Shown: one piece after another, positions 12,464-26,900 of the stretch
How the letters are laid out: each line of letters opens with the position of its first letter
Position numbering within the stretch: the first letter of the stretch is position 1
Source: Aldrovandia affinis
Lineage: Eukaryota; Chordata; Actinopteri; Notacanthiformes; Halosauridae
Reading direction: 5' to 3'
Assembly: GCA_029706075.1 (NCBI GenBank)
Contig: JAINUG010000178.1
Location: 1,330,630-1,394,629, forward strand
Length of the DNA: 64,000 bases
Program-made: the position numbers and the translations under genes
The notes under the pieces: generated by a model
The model's input: the letters and a program-made list of their open reading frames with translations, nothing else
What the model was told of the DNA's origin: nothing
The model's database searches: none

Positions 12464-14136
12464 TTAGTACTACTACACTACTACTACTGTTAGTACTACT
12501 ACTTCTGCTACTACTACTTCTGCTACTACTACTGCTGCTACTACTACTAGCACTACTGCTACTATTACTTCAACTAATGCTACTGCTAATAATGCTACTG
12601 CTACTACTGCTGCTGCTGCTCCTACTCTCACTTCTGTTCCCTGGTGTATGAGAGTGCTGAGGAGCTGCCCTGTCCTAGGAGGGGCACACAGGGAGCTGCG
12701 TTATTAATCCTACATGAACAGTGTGTGCTGCACACCACACCGTCTTTATCTCTGCTCGTTGTGTTTTGTTTGAGACGTGTAAAGGGTTGATTCCGAGCGT
12801 AATTATGAGATTAAGTAAGAGCAGACCCTCCCTAGTGGGAGGCTTGTAGACTAATGCTCAACTGAATGGCAGGTCTCTAAGGAGATGGGGATTAGACTCA
12901 TTTAACATCCTGAGTTTTAATGTGCTGCACACTCAACTACCTCAACATGACCCGACACTACACTATACCACCCTGTATGAGCCCTCTCTTCTGAAACATG
13001 CGGGTTCTGACAGCAAGATTTTCTCTCCCCCTTTCCTGCTCTTCCTCTCCCTCCCTCTCTCCCTTCCTCCCTCTCTCCCTCCCTCCCTCTCTCCTCCTCT
13101 CTCTCCCTCCCTTCCTTCCTCTCTCCCTCTCCATCCCTTCCTTCCTCTCTCCCCCTCTCTCTCCCTCTCTCCCTTCCTCCCTCTCTCCCTCCCTCCCTCT
13201 CTCCCCCTCTCTCTCCCTCCCTTCCTCTCTCCCTCTCCTCTCTCTCTCTCTCCCTCTCCCACTCTTCCTCTCCCTCCCTCCCCTTCCTCCTCTCCTCCCC
13301 TCTCTCCCTCCCTCCCTCTCTCCCCTCTCTCTCTCTCCCTCTCCTCTCTCTCCCCCTCTCCCACTCTTCCTCTCCCTCCCTCCCCTTCCTCCTCTCCTCC
13401 CCTCTCTCCCTCCCTCTCCCCCTGCAGTTTCTACCGCTTCGTGCTGGAGTCGGACGTGTCGTTCCTGGCCAACGGCACGCTGTCGCCGGGCCCCATGGCC
13501 CGCTTCACCGACGTGCCCGAGTCTCCGCTGCTCACCCTCAACATGATCACCCCCGAGAGCTGGATGGTGGAGGCGGTCAGCAGCCCCTACGACCTGGACA
13601 ACATCCACCTGCAGGAGGTGCTGCCACCGCCGCATCCCCCACCCACCCCTCTGGAGTTCGCACTGTTCCGTCCTGGAATGTCTTACTGTTCTCTGAGGAC
13701 GCCGTTAGCAACCCTTTGTGATGTCATCAGTTAGAGTGGAGCAGAATGTTACGGCACCTTCTTGAATACACATCATAGTGCGACAGTGTCAGTGGTTGGT
13801 TGATTGGTTGATTGATTGGTTGATTGGTTGGTTGGTTGGGTGGTTGATTGATTGGTTGGTTGGTTGGTTGATTGATTGGTTGGTTGGTTGGTTGATTGGT
13901 CGGTCGGTGTTCAGTGGTTTAACCCGCAGCGCTGCGTGGGCGTGTCTCCCCAGGTGAGTGGCTCGGTGAGGGCGGAGTACGAGCTGGAGTACCTGCTGCT
14001 GGAGGGGCACTGCTTCGACCTCTCCACGGGGCAGCCCCCCCGCGGCCTGCAGTTCACCCTGGGGATGAGGCAGGCCCCCCTCGCCCAGGACACCATCGTC
14101 ATGGCAAACCTGGTAGGCCCCGGCCCCACACTACCT

Positions 14137-14177
<41 letters not shown>

Positions 14178-14203
14178 TACCCCCCACACACACACACATA
14201 CTA

Positions 14204-14252
<49 letters not shown>

Positions 14253-14266
14253 ACCCCTCCCCACAT

Positions 14267-14303
<37 letters not shown>

Positions 14304-17300
14304 AACTACCTCCCCCCCCACACACACACTCACACACACACATTAACCCCCCCCCAAAATAGGTTTGCTCTGTTAAAGTTGGTGGATTATTGTTATTGGT
14401 TGATATTAATACTGTGTTAAACGATCGTGTTTCACCTGATGGTTTGCCTGTAAGGGAGGTGGAGGTGATGTGGTTGCTGCGGTGTTTGACAGGGGTACTT
14501 CCAGCTGAAGGCGAACCCTGGAGCCTGGGTGCTGAAGCTGCGGGACGGGCGCTCTGAAGAGATCTACCAGATACTCGCGTGAGTCATCTGTCTGCCTTTT
14601 TCTTTTTATTCTTTTTTTAAAAATTTTATCCCCCATTTTTCTCCCAATTTGGTTGCTAATTATACCCTCTATTTCTTTACATTTGTCCTCCCCCCATGAG
14701 CCCGCCGCTCATCCTCGGAGGCAAGCCAGTTTTTCCCGTACAGGGACGCCCGTCCCGGCTCTCCCTCCGCCCTCCCTGTCCAACTGCAGTGGGCAACTTG
14801 CATTCCGGATGAATGCCTTTATCGCTACGCCACCCGAGGCCCCCAGTCTGTCTTTTTTTTCAATTATTATTTGTTTCAGATTTCCTGCCAGTTTAGTAGC
14901 CCATTGTACCCTCTTTATCATGTCAACTATCCCCCCCCTCGTACCACGAGCTCGACGCCGCAGCTCTGGGACCGATGAACCGCCTCCTCCGAGACGGAAG
15001 TGGCCAGGCCGTCGAGCGTAGCTCCGGTACACACGGAGCCCCTCCTGTGCGCAGCCAGCGTGACGTTGTGCTGTTGTGTGGGACGCGTGGCCCCCCTGCT
15101 CGCCTGTCTGTTTGAGGGCGGCGTCTCCGTAGAGGTAGCGATCCACTCGCTGTCTCTGTCTCCGGCATTGCGGCCTCGCCGCTTCTTATTTGGCGGTCTG
15201 ATTCGCTGGAGGTACGGGCGACGTTGCCATGTCAGGGACCCCTCTCCCCCCCGTCAGGGACCCCTCTCCCCCCCGTCAGGGACCCCTCTCCTCTTAAATC
15301 TCATTTACAGGAGCAGCTCTCCTCCTTGGGTTGTGATGTGATTAGACTACAGTGCACCTGCCTTCTGTCAATGAGACTGGGATCATTTACTATACCTGTG
15401 TGTGTGTGTGTGTGAGAGTGTGTGTGTGAGAGAGTGTGTGTGTGAGTGTGTGTGTGTGTGTGTGAGTGTGTGTGTGAGAGTGTGTGTATTCTTCTTTCCC
15501 CAAGACTATACTTCCAGTCCAGGAGTATAAACTACATGTTTTGAATCCTCTGCAGCATTAACTCTTCACTGGTTATCTCCGTGGAGACACAGAGCAAACA
15601 AACCTTTCATTCAGTTTTTCTTTTTTTTTTTCCTCCTTGGAATTCGAATAGTGAACATGCCGGTATCATAAACAGAGACATATTCAGTTTGTAAGTGTTG
15701 GTCTTTGTAAAACACACTCACACACTCACTCACACACACACACTCACTCACTCACTCACTCACACTCACTCACTCACTCTGTCCGTCCGTGTCTCAGGCA
15801 TGATGGTACGGACTCTCCCGCTGAGGCAGGTGATGTCATCGTCGTTCTGAACAGCTTCCACAGCAAGATCATCAAAGTCAGGGTGAGTCCTCTTTAAAAA
15901 CATTATTATTGTCCTTGTTTTTGGTGTTATTATTATTTGTATTAAATGGTGTAAAGAATGTTTTTATGATTATTATTTGGATGAAATGGTGTAAGAAGCC
16001 AGTTTAAATGATTTGGGTTTTCTCTTTAATGCACAAGGTGTAGTCTCACACTCTCACCATATGCCTCCTTTCACTCTGTTCTGTATCAGACTTACCTGTG
16101 ACACCTGTCTGTGATAGAGATCTTACCTGTGACACCTGTCTGTGATAGATATCTTACCTGTGACGCCTGTCTGTGATAGAGATCTTACCTGTGACACCTG
16201 TCTGTGATAGAGATCTTACCTGTGATATCTTACCTGTGATATCTTACCTGTGACACCTGCCTGTGATAGATATCTAACCTGTGACACCTGCCTGTGATAG
16301 AGATCTTACCTGTGACACCTGCCTGTGATAGAGATCTTACCTGTGACACCTGCCTGTGATAGATATCTAACCTGTGACACCTGCCTGTGATAGAGATCTT
16401 ACCTGTGACACCTGCCTGTGATAGAGATCTTACCTGTGACACCTGCCTCTGTTTCACAGGTGCAGAAAAAGCCCGACAGGCTGAATGAGGATCTCCTCAG
16501 CGAAGATCCGGAGAGCAAAGGATTGTGGGATTCCATAGCAAGGTGACACGTGTGCAAAGAACACTCACCTGCACCTCACACACTCACCTGTACAGCCATC
16601 CACCCTCCCTACACACTCACCTGCACCTCACACACTCACCTGTACAGCCATCCACCCTACCTGCACACTCACCTGCACTTCTGCAGAAGCTGAACCCTCT
16701 CAGTTTAACCGTGGCTAATGGGGCGTTTGACCAAGTCATATTCAGTGATTATGATCGAGACAAATAGATCGGTGGGCAAAAAGTCTATTTTTATATATAT
16801 ATTAGGGCTGGGACTTTAACGCGTTAATTTCGATTAATTAATTACAGAAAAAATAACGCGTTAAAAAAATGTATGCATTTTAATCGCATTATATTTTTGC
16901 ACTCCAGACACCACGGAACGTTTCTCAGTGGACGATCATACCGATGCACAACGTGCATTGAGTGACGTCAGACAACAAAGCCCCACTCTGAGTAGAGCGT
17001 TGTAGGCTAACATGGAAGAACCAGATGAGACCGCGTTGTTTGGCCCGGTGGATGGGATATTTAGATATAAAAAACTCCCTGATGGAAGTGTGGATAAGAG
17101 AATAGTTGTGTGCACATTGTGCAACAAAGAATTTGCATATCACCGGAGCACTTCAAGCCTACGGTATCACCTCAATGCTAAACATTTTGCAGCTAGCGTG
17201 GAAGCCAGAGCTAACGCTGATCAGGCTAACGTTAGTCCTAGTACGAGCAAGCAGAGTCGCCAACCCACACTCGACCAGATGACGGGGTTCAGAACCAAGA

Positions 17301-17754
17301 TGAGTAAGACCACGTCTAACAAAGTAACCAACTCACTGGCTCACTGGTATGCCGTGGACTGTAGACCACTTTCGGTGGTCGAAGATAAGGGCTAGAAAAG
17401 GTGCTACAGATTGCGTCGTCTGACTCAATTTATGAACTGCCATGCAGAAAGACAATTTCGAAAAAAATCCAGCAGCTTCTTCCAAAGGTCCTTTGCACTA
17501 TCATATTCCTAAAATTGCTGCACTTTGTTCAAAATTGCACTGGTCTGTGTAGTAGCTAAAATAAACAAGATTTTGCTGCTTAAACGTATGTATATGTCTA
17601 TTCATTGATTCACTCGTATACCAAAATCCATTTGAATTGAAAAATGTTGCTTCTCGTGTCAAATATTGATATGCGATTAAAATGCGATTAATTTCGATTA
17701 ATTAATTACAAAGCCTCTAATTAATTAGATTAATTTTTTAATCGAGTCCCACCA

Positions 17755-17790
<36 letters not shown>

Positions 17791-17912
17791 CAGCTGTTTG
17801 TCGTGGGGTGGGGGCGGATGAGTGGCGCTGTGGTCTGTTGTTGTGCCCTGTAGTCACTGAGACACTGTGGTTCACCTGCCCCACCAGCCTGTAAGATCCA
17901 CTGTGTGCGTGC

Positions 17913-17957
<45 letters not shown>

Positions 17958-20900
17958 CTAACTCTAACCATGTGATCTGTGTGCGTGTGTGTGTGTGTGC
18001 GTACATTACATTTACATTTTACATTTTAGGCATTTAGCAGACGCTCTTATCCAGAGCGACTTACAAGATGTGCATTAATACATGGTAGGAACAATCATAG
18101 TTAGCGCACGAGATCAGTGCAGGAATACATCGATAGACATCATTGCAGGCATCTGTGTACCATACCTGTAACACCGGGAAGGAAAAGGTTAGTTTTTTTT
18201 AGGAGTAAGCAGGGATACATATACAACAAGTATTAAACAAGTATGACAATTAGCTAGATGTACAGAATTCAGTGGTAGTGGAGTCTGAAAAGGTGGGTTT
18301 TGAGTCTCTTGCGGAAGATCGCAAGTGATTGCGCGATTGCGTGAGGAGCGGCTGCCGGGCGCCCGGAGGGATGGGACAGTCAGTTTGCCAGAGGAGGCGG
18401 AGCGGAGGGGTCTGGCTGGGGTGTAGGGTGTGATGAGTGTATATATGTGTCTGTGTGATAGGTGTGTATATGTGTGTGTGTCTGTTTGTCTGTGTGTATG
18501 TGTTACTCTAACTCTAACCGTGTTCCTGTCTGCTCCTCTGCTTCTCACCACCTGCTTTCGTTGTGTGAAGTGTGTGGCGCTCTCTGGAGAGAAGGTAGGA
18601 GGACTCCACCTTCCACCCTTCACTAAAGCGTTCCCACCGGTTACTGGTTCCCACTCAATTCCTGTCAGGGAATTTTCTGACGTTATTGACGTGGTCATGT
18701 AACGTCAGTAACTACACGCTCTGTACGATAGAGCCCCGAAGTATTGAAGGGAACAACCTCTGTGTGCTTTAATTATTCAGGGATACTGCCCAAATAAAGG
18801 AAACACTTGAGTAAATGAAGGGTTCTGGCGGCTTTGCTGAGCCCAATTGAACAGAATTGATTCTGGAGCGGTGCCTGAAGCAGCGTTTTCCACCACCATC
18901 AACAAATCACCAAATGATGGAATTTCCTGTGGAAGAATGGTGCTGCGTCCCTCCAATAGAGTTCCAGACACTTGTAGAATCTGTGCCAAGGCACGTTGGT
19001 GCTGTTCTGGCGGCTTGTGGTGACCCAACGCCCTATCACGCCGGCTGTCTGTATTGTGTAATTGTATTGTTATAGGGAGTATGGTGTGTGTAATTACATT
19101 GTTATAGACAGTGTGGTGTGTGTAATTGTGTTGTTATAGACCGTATGGTGTGTGTAATTGTATTGTTATAGGGAGTATGGTGTGTATAATTACATTGTTA
19201 TAGACAGTGTGGTGTGTGTAATTGTGTTGTTATAGACAGTGTGTTGCGTGTAATTGCGTTGTTATAGACAGTGTGGTGCGTGTAATTGCGTTGTTATAGA
19301 CAGTATGGTGTGTGTAATTGTGTGATGCGTTTCCTCCTGCAGTCTTACCGGCAGCTCGGGGGCAGATGACGGGCAGAAGAAGAAGGAGGACGTGCTGAAT
19401 ATCTTCTCTGTGGCTTCGGGACATTTGTACGAGCGTTTCCTGAGGTGAGACGCCCACGCCCATCCTCTCTCTGGAGGCCCTCGCTCATCCCATCCCCTCA
19501 TCCTACGCCTCCTCTCTAAAGACTCCCCACCTCCTCTCTCTCTCCACCTCCCCGTGTCTCTGTCTGTCTCAGTTACGTCTCTTCTGTGTAAATGCTTTTT
19601 TCGGCGTGGCTTGTTTTCAAATGTGTATCGCCAAAGGTAAACAGGATGGAACAGCTAAAGTAACGCAGTAGAAATAACATTAATAATAAATAGTAATGCA
19701 TAAAACAATAATAATAATAACAATAACAATAATGAATAGTCATACAAAAATAATAGTAAGATTTTTAATAATTAACAGAGATCAGGGGTCATTGTGGCTC
19801 AGTAGGTAGAGCATGGCGCTGACAGCGCTTAGGTTGTGGGTTCGATTCCCATTGGGGCCACATATACTGAAAAACATATACATTCACTACTATTTTTTGC
19901 TTTGGATAAAAGCGTCTGCTAAATGGCGTATCTTATACATCTGTATTGTCTCTGTTGTGGCAGGTATTTTATATAATGCCAAATTCAACTCCCAAATCCT
20001 CCTCCCTCTCTCTTTCCCCCTGCTGGCCTTCCCCTCTCCCTCCCTCCCTCCCTCTCTCTGTGTTCCAGAATAATGATGCTCTCTGTCCTACGGCACACCA
20101 AGACGCCCGTCAAGTTCTGGTTCCTCAAGAACTACCTCTCCCCTTCCTTCAAGGTAACAAGTTCTCCCGCACCATTCTCACCCTCTCCTCCTTTCCTCTC
20201 TTGTCCTCCCCCAAAAAAGCCACAAACCACAAGCAAGCCACAGGAAAGGTTTTCTGTGTGTGTGTGGAGTGATGACAGGGGGGTGTTGTGTCCATCTCTC
20301 TCCCTCTCTCTTCATCCTGTTCTCTCTGTATGTGAGCCGCAGCCAGAGCCCACCCCCACCGGCCGCTCCGGCGTGAAGATGAAGCGCCGTCTGAGCGACC
20401 GGAGGAGCTCCCCCACAGAGAGGCCGTAAACACGGCGCACACACACCGGCGCTTCGGCGCGCCTGTTTCATCCACACCTCGGAGAGCTGCAACAAGCCGG
20501 CGGGCTGTCAGTCAGCCCATTGTTGTCTTTAAGGCCCCCCACGTCTCAACGGCCTGGCGGTGTGCGGTGCGGCCGCACCATGAACACTCCTCTCCGCAGA
20601 AACGGGAGTTGGGCCCCCAGCTGCTGGCTCTGATAGGTCCGCTCTGATAGGTCCGCTCTGAGAGGTCCTCTCTGATAGGTCCTCTCTGAGCGGTCCACTC
20701 TGATAGGTCCTCTCTGATAGGCCCTCTCTGATAGGTCCTCTCTGATAGGTCCTCTCTGATAGGCCCTCTCTGACAGGCCGGTTTTGATAGGCTGGCTCTG
20801 ATAGGCTGGCTCAGGCTGTGGAGGATGTGCTGTGCTATGCGCACGACCACAAAAAAATAAAGTTTTTTAATTTTGTTTCTGATTTTCCCTCTCCCTCTCT

Positions 20901-23900
20901 CCCTCCCTCCCCCTCCCTCTCTCTCCCCTCCCTCTCTCCCTCCCTCCCTCCATACAGGAGTCTATCCCGCGGATGGCAGAGACGTACGGGTTCAGCTATG
21001 AGCTGGTTCAGTATAAATGGCCTCGCTGGTTGCACCAGCAGCGCGAGAAACAGCGTCTGATCTGGGGCTACAAGATCCTGTTCCTGGACGTGCTCTTCCC
21101 CCTGGCCGTCGACAAGATCATCTTCGTGGACGCCGATCAGGTGACCCTGGGTCGAAGGTCAAAATCGGGGAGGGGTGGCTGCTTTCATGTGACGTCACAA
21201 ACCTTCACGAGGCTGTTTCCGTACCCGTCCCCAGCGGACGTTCCACCGTTTCCCCACGTCCTTGTCCCCGATTTGGAACGGGACATTCACAGCTGCAGGC
21301 CCCGTCCCGCTGGTTGCCGTGTCTCCTGTCGATTCGGGAGGGGGCACGCGCTCGCACGCCTTGGCCTCCCGCTACACGTGCAGCCAGCCGCTGCTTCTGT
21401 CCCCGCACTTACTGCCCCCCAGAGGACTGAGCGGGCGGTGCAGCCAGCCACTGCTTCTTTCCCCGCTCTGAGCTGTGCACTTACTGCCCCCAGAGGACTG
21501 AGCGGGCGGTGCAAGCCCAGTGCAGGCAGCCACATCGGCCAGAGGAGGCGCTGTGGAGCTGTGAGGCTGGGGAATCGTGCCGACTGAAACCTCAGCGTGA
21601 CCCTGTTTATCCAGAGTGGGAAAATTGTGGCGTTCCCTTAATATAATAATAATAATAATATATGCCATTTATCAGACGCTTTTATCCAAAGCGACTTACA
21701 GAAGTGAGTGCATACATTTTTCAGTATATGTGGTCCCAGTGGGAATCGAACCCACAACCTAAGTGTTGCCAGCACCAAGCTTTCAAATGTGTTTTACTGT
21801 TACGTGACGAAACGTTACGTCTTATCACAGCCAGGAGAAAAACAGAGCGTGTGACGTCCTTCTTTGTCCCGAATGGATGGTATAAAACTCTGTAGGCTGG
21901 GGCACGTCAATAAACGAGACCACTATGCTGCTCTCTGCCAAAGCATGTCTTAATCATGAATGATTGTGTGTTTGGCGTCATTTGTGCACATGGAGCTTTG
22001 GCTTGGAATTAAAAGACAAATATTGACGTTTCGAAATACTGACAGCCATGTCTTTCGAGGTGTAGTTATTGATGGAATCGATTGGTTGGCTGTGCGTTTG
22101 AGGGGTGTCTTGGCGGACTCTCTCCCTGCTCAGATCGTGAGGGCGGACCTGACCGAGCTGAGGGACCTGGATTTGGACGGCGCCCCCTACGGGTACACGC
22201 CCTTCTGCGACAGTCGGACGGAGATGGACGGCTACCGCTTCTGGAAGACCGGCTACTGGGCCTCTCACCTGGGGAACAGGAGGTACCATATCAGGTGAGG
22301 ACACCTCTAACGCTCCTTTAAACATCAGGGGGATTCAAGTGCAGGGCTCTCGCATTTACATTATAGACATTTAGCAGACGCTCTTATCCAGAGCCACTTA
22401 CATACTTTACATTTCTGTCCTCACAATCCATTTATACAGCTGGATATTTATTGAAGCAATTCAGGTTAAGTACCTTTAGCTCAAGGGTACAACGGCTTTG
22501 CCCCCACCTGGGAATGGAACCTGCAACCTCTGTTGCTCAGTTCCCTCACCGCTACTTTAAACGTTGGAGAGAAGGGCTCCTGGTCATTTGTTCACGCCGC
22601 TCCTTCGTGAGCCTGAAAGCACCGCTCTGCTGTGTGGTCACCAGCTCAATTACCCAGCATCCCCTGCTCCATCGCTGTCCGCGCTGTCCTCTTCAGTCTC
22701 TGCTACGCTTCAAACCCCTGTAGCAGCCGAAAGCTCCTCTGGTCTCTGTGTGTGTCTCTCTCTCTCTCTCACTCACACACACACATACTCACACACACAC
22801 ACTCTCTGTCTCTCTCTCTACTCTCTCTCTCTCACTCACACACACACACTCACACACACACACTCTCTGTCTCTCTCTCTACTCTCTCTCACTCACACAC
22901 ACACACACACATACACTCTCTGTCTCTCTCTCTACTCTCTCTCTCTCCATCTCTCTCTTGGGCTCTCTCTCTCTCTCTTTCGGTTTCTGCCTTACTCTCT
23001 TTCTCTCTCTCTCTGTCTCACACACTAGCTTGAGCGTGGCGAGCAGGTCATCTTTTGTGATCGCTGCTCAAAGTGCGCAGTGAAATGAATGTGCGACGCG
23101 TGCAGAAATATGAACAGTGTCCTTGGCTTTGGAGCGGGGAGCTGATGTGGGAACAACAGCCTGCAGCAGAGACCGCAACACACAGGAGCCAATCAGCTCG
23201 CCCCTTACTGAGGAGGAAAAGGCTTTGGGTGAAGGAGTGAGGAAACACAAAATGTTTACTGCTAACATTTAAAAGCGCGTGGACTCAAAGCAGTACAGAG
23301 GAATTTGGGAAAATGTGAACGGACATCGATTCACACCACCTCTTCACCAGGTTATAAATGTTCAGAAGAGGGCAGCACAGGGCAGCACTGTGGTAGAAGT
23401 AGCCACCCAGTGACAGAGATGTGTGAAAGTTTACGCTGTAAGGAAGGGCCTGTTCATAAAGAGCGCTGAGAAGTGTGCAGCCCCCGCCCGCCCGTCGTGT
23501 GAGTGTGAGAGTGTGTGAGAGTGTGTGAGTGTGTGAGAGTGTGTGAGAGTGTGTGAGAGTGAGAGTGTGAGAGTGTGTGAGAGTGTGTGCGAGTGTGTGC
23601 GTGTGTGTGTGCGCGTTATAGCCCGTTACCTGCTCAGCGCCCGTCACATGGATTCCCCCTCCCGCCATGAGACGCATCAGCCAATCCGCGGGCTGCGCAG
23701 CGAGGGCTGCTGGGAAATCTGGATCGTTGTATTGGATTCAGGCCCCGCTGAGCGCGCGAGTCAGGAACACATCGGACCCCCGCGGGAGGCTCTGTTAGCT
23801 CTGCGGCGGGTTCCCTGCCAGCGAACATCATCTCACTGCTCAGCTGTGGAACCGCAGCCTGCTCTGAGCGGGCCGAGCACACCTGCTTTACCTGGATAGG

Positions 23901-26900
23901 GTTTGGGAGACGTTTCCTCTCGTGGAAATCCTTGTAATTGTATTCGTTTTTGAACACTCACAGGCCTTGTTTTCCTTTTTCCTCCACAGCTCAGGGCTCT
24001 CCTGCATTATTCTGTATCCCTGATGCGTTGTGTGTATTTTACCCGCTCAGAATGTAAGGAGCGTTTGTTTCTCAGTGCAAAGGGAGACTCCTGTATCTTT
24101 TTCTCGTCTTTTTTTATTCAAACAGCAAACATGCATTACGGAACAAATACAGTCAATCATAGGGGTTAATCGTCCTGGGTCAAGTCTAAATACGTTCGTC
24201 GTTCTCTTTGCTTTGTTAGACCTTTCATTACATTGATATTTAAAAAAAACTATTCAACGTTTACTTGAGAAAGCAGTTCAGTAAGGGTGATTGGATGTAG
24301 CATTAAAAACAATAAAAATGAGCAGAAAAACTGTCAGAGCTGCGTTTGGCGCCCCCTGGCGCAGCGTGCTGTAACTGCAGCCTGTGTCCTGTGTACTCTG
24401 GTCCAGTGCCCTGTATGTGGTGGATCTGAAGAAGTTCCGGAAGATTGCTGCCGGGGACCGACTGCGTGGGCAGTACCAGGCCCTGAGCCAGGACCCAAAC
24501 AGTCTGTCCAACCTGGACCAGGTGAGACCCCCCTCTGATCCTCTCCTCTCTCCCTCCCTCTCCCACCCTCCGCTCTCCCCTCATCTCCTCTCCTCCGCTC
24601 TCTCTCCCTCTGTCCTTCTGTCTCCCTCTCTCCTCCTCTCTCTCTCCCCTCTCCTCTCTCTCTACCTCTGTCCTCCTCTCTCCCTCTCTCCTCTCCTCTC
24701 TCCCTCCCTCTCCCATTCTCCGCTCTCCCCCCATCTCCTCTCCTCTGCTCTCTCTCCCTCTGTCCTCCTCTCTCCCTCCCTCTCTCCTCTCCTCCCTCTC
24801 TCCCCCTCTCTACCTCTGTCCTCCTCTCTCCCCCTCTCTCTCCCTCCCTCTCTCCTCCCCTCTCCTCTCCTCCTCTCTCCCCGTGCTGTTTGTAACTGGA
24901 TGTTTTTATCCTCTCTCCCTCCCTCTCTCCTCTCCTCCCCTCTCTCCTCCCCTCCCCTCTCTCCTCTTTAACTGGATGTTTTTATCCTCTCTCCCTCCCT
25001 CTCTCCTCTCCTCCCCTCTCTCCTCTCTCCCCCTCTCTCCTCTTTAACTGGATGTTTTTATCCTCTCTCCCTCCCTCTCTCCTCTCCTCCCCTCTCTCCT
25101 CCCCTCCCTCTCTCCTCTTTAACTGGATGTTTTTATCCTCTCTCCCTCCCCTCTCTCCTCCCCTCCCTCTCTCCTCTCTCCTCTCTCTCCTCTTTAACTG
25201 GATGTTTTTATCTCTCTCCTCCCTCTCTCCTCTCCTCCCTCTCTCCTCCCCTCCCCTCTCTCCTCTCTCCCCTCTCTCTCCTCTTTAACTGGATGTTTTT
25301 ATCCTCTCTCCTCCCTCTCTCCTCCCCTCCCCTCTCTCCTCTCTCCCCCTCTCTCCTCTTTAACTGGATGTTTTTATCCTCTCTCCCTCCCTCTCTCCTC
25401 CCCTCCCCTCTCTCCTCTCTCCCCCCTCTCTCCTCTTTAACTGGATGTTTTTATCCTCTCTCCCTCCCTCTCTCCTCCCCTCCCCTCTCTCCTCTCCCCT
25501 CTCTCTCCTCTTTAACTGGATGTTTTTATCCTCTCTCCTCCCTCTCTCCCTCCCTCCCCTCTCTCCTCTCTCCCCTCTCTCTCCTCTTTAACTGGATGTT
25601 TTTATCCTCTCTCTTTGATGGCAGCCTCTTGGCCAGGTCCTCATTGTAAATGAAAATGTTTTTTTAATTGGCTTTGCCTGATCAAATAAAGATAATGGTC
25701 ATGAATAACTCCCCGCGTTGAAGCGGGCCGCAGAAGCACATGGCAACCCGACCTCCACACATCCAAGAGCAGCGTCCGCGTTAACCCCCTCCACCCCTCT
25801 CCCCCCAACTCCTAACCCTACTAACCCTAACCCCCAGGCTCTGGGTTTTATCTGCGCCCGCGTTTATATTCCTCCCTGGCAGCTTACTATTTACATTCAT
25901 TTTTCATAACTGCGCTGCAGCTGGAAATGCCTCATGAATATGAATGCTTTATGGCACAGAACACAGTGCCTTATGAAAATACCTCACGCCCCACAGGATG
26001 GCTGTACACAGACCATGAAGCTATGCTGCGCATCCATTACTGCACTGTTCTGGAAACGGATACTTGTGTGAAATTGACCTTTATCAGCTATGCGCCATTA
26101 CATTACATTACACTACATTAGACTGCATTACATTACACTACATTACATGACATTACACTGCATTAGACTGCATTACATTACATTACAGGCATTTAGCAGA
26201 CCTTCTTAACCAGAGCGACTCACACGTTTCACAATTCTTTACATACAATCCATTTATACAGCTGGATATTTTACTGAAGCGACTGAGCTTAAGTACCTGG
26301 CTAAAGGGTACAACCTGGGAATCAGACCTGCAACCTTTGCATTACAAGTTCTACTGACACAACTCAACCCAAAGGCGTTGAGTGTCTATAGTCTTTCTTT
26401 GTGGCTTGTGGAATTTGACACCTGGAACAACTTTAGTTGCCCTTCTCTGTACTTTCTCAGGAGCCTCTGTGTGGCTGGTGTAGTGTGGATGTGCAGAGTG
26501 GGTCCTGTGGGTTTTGGTGTCCACAGTGGGACCTGTGGGTTTTGATTGGAGGAGTAATGGCTGCTCTCGCTGTCTCTTTGTGTTCCCCTCTCACTGCAGG
26601 ACCTCCCCAATAATATGATCCACCAGGTGGCGATAAAGTCCCTGCCTCAGGAGTGGATGTGGTGCGAGACCTGGTGCGACGACGCTTCAAAGACCGCAGC
26701 CAAGACCATCGACCTGGTCAGTACCCACACACACGGTCTGGGCAACCGTACGTCCACCTGGTCAGTACTGAGACACACGGTCCAGTCATATCCGTACATC
26801 GATCTGATCAGTACCAGCACACACGGTCCGGTCAACCGTATACGCTCAGTGAAGCGTGCTCCTGAGTCAGCCTGCCTTTCCCCTTGTCAATAAGAAGTCG

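Noticed and set aside
20338..20429. Possible extra exon encoding a basic [15 protein letters not shown] peptide between UGGT2 exons (n) and (o)
   Set aside because: The flanking exons are contiguous in the UGGT family alignment and this piece ends in a stop, so inclusion would truncate the catalytic domain.
25815..25835. Interstitial telomere repeat
   Set aside because: Only AACCCTA/AACCC-type words once or twice, not a TTAGGG array.
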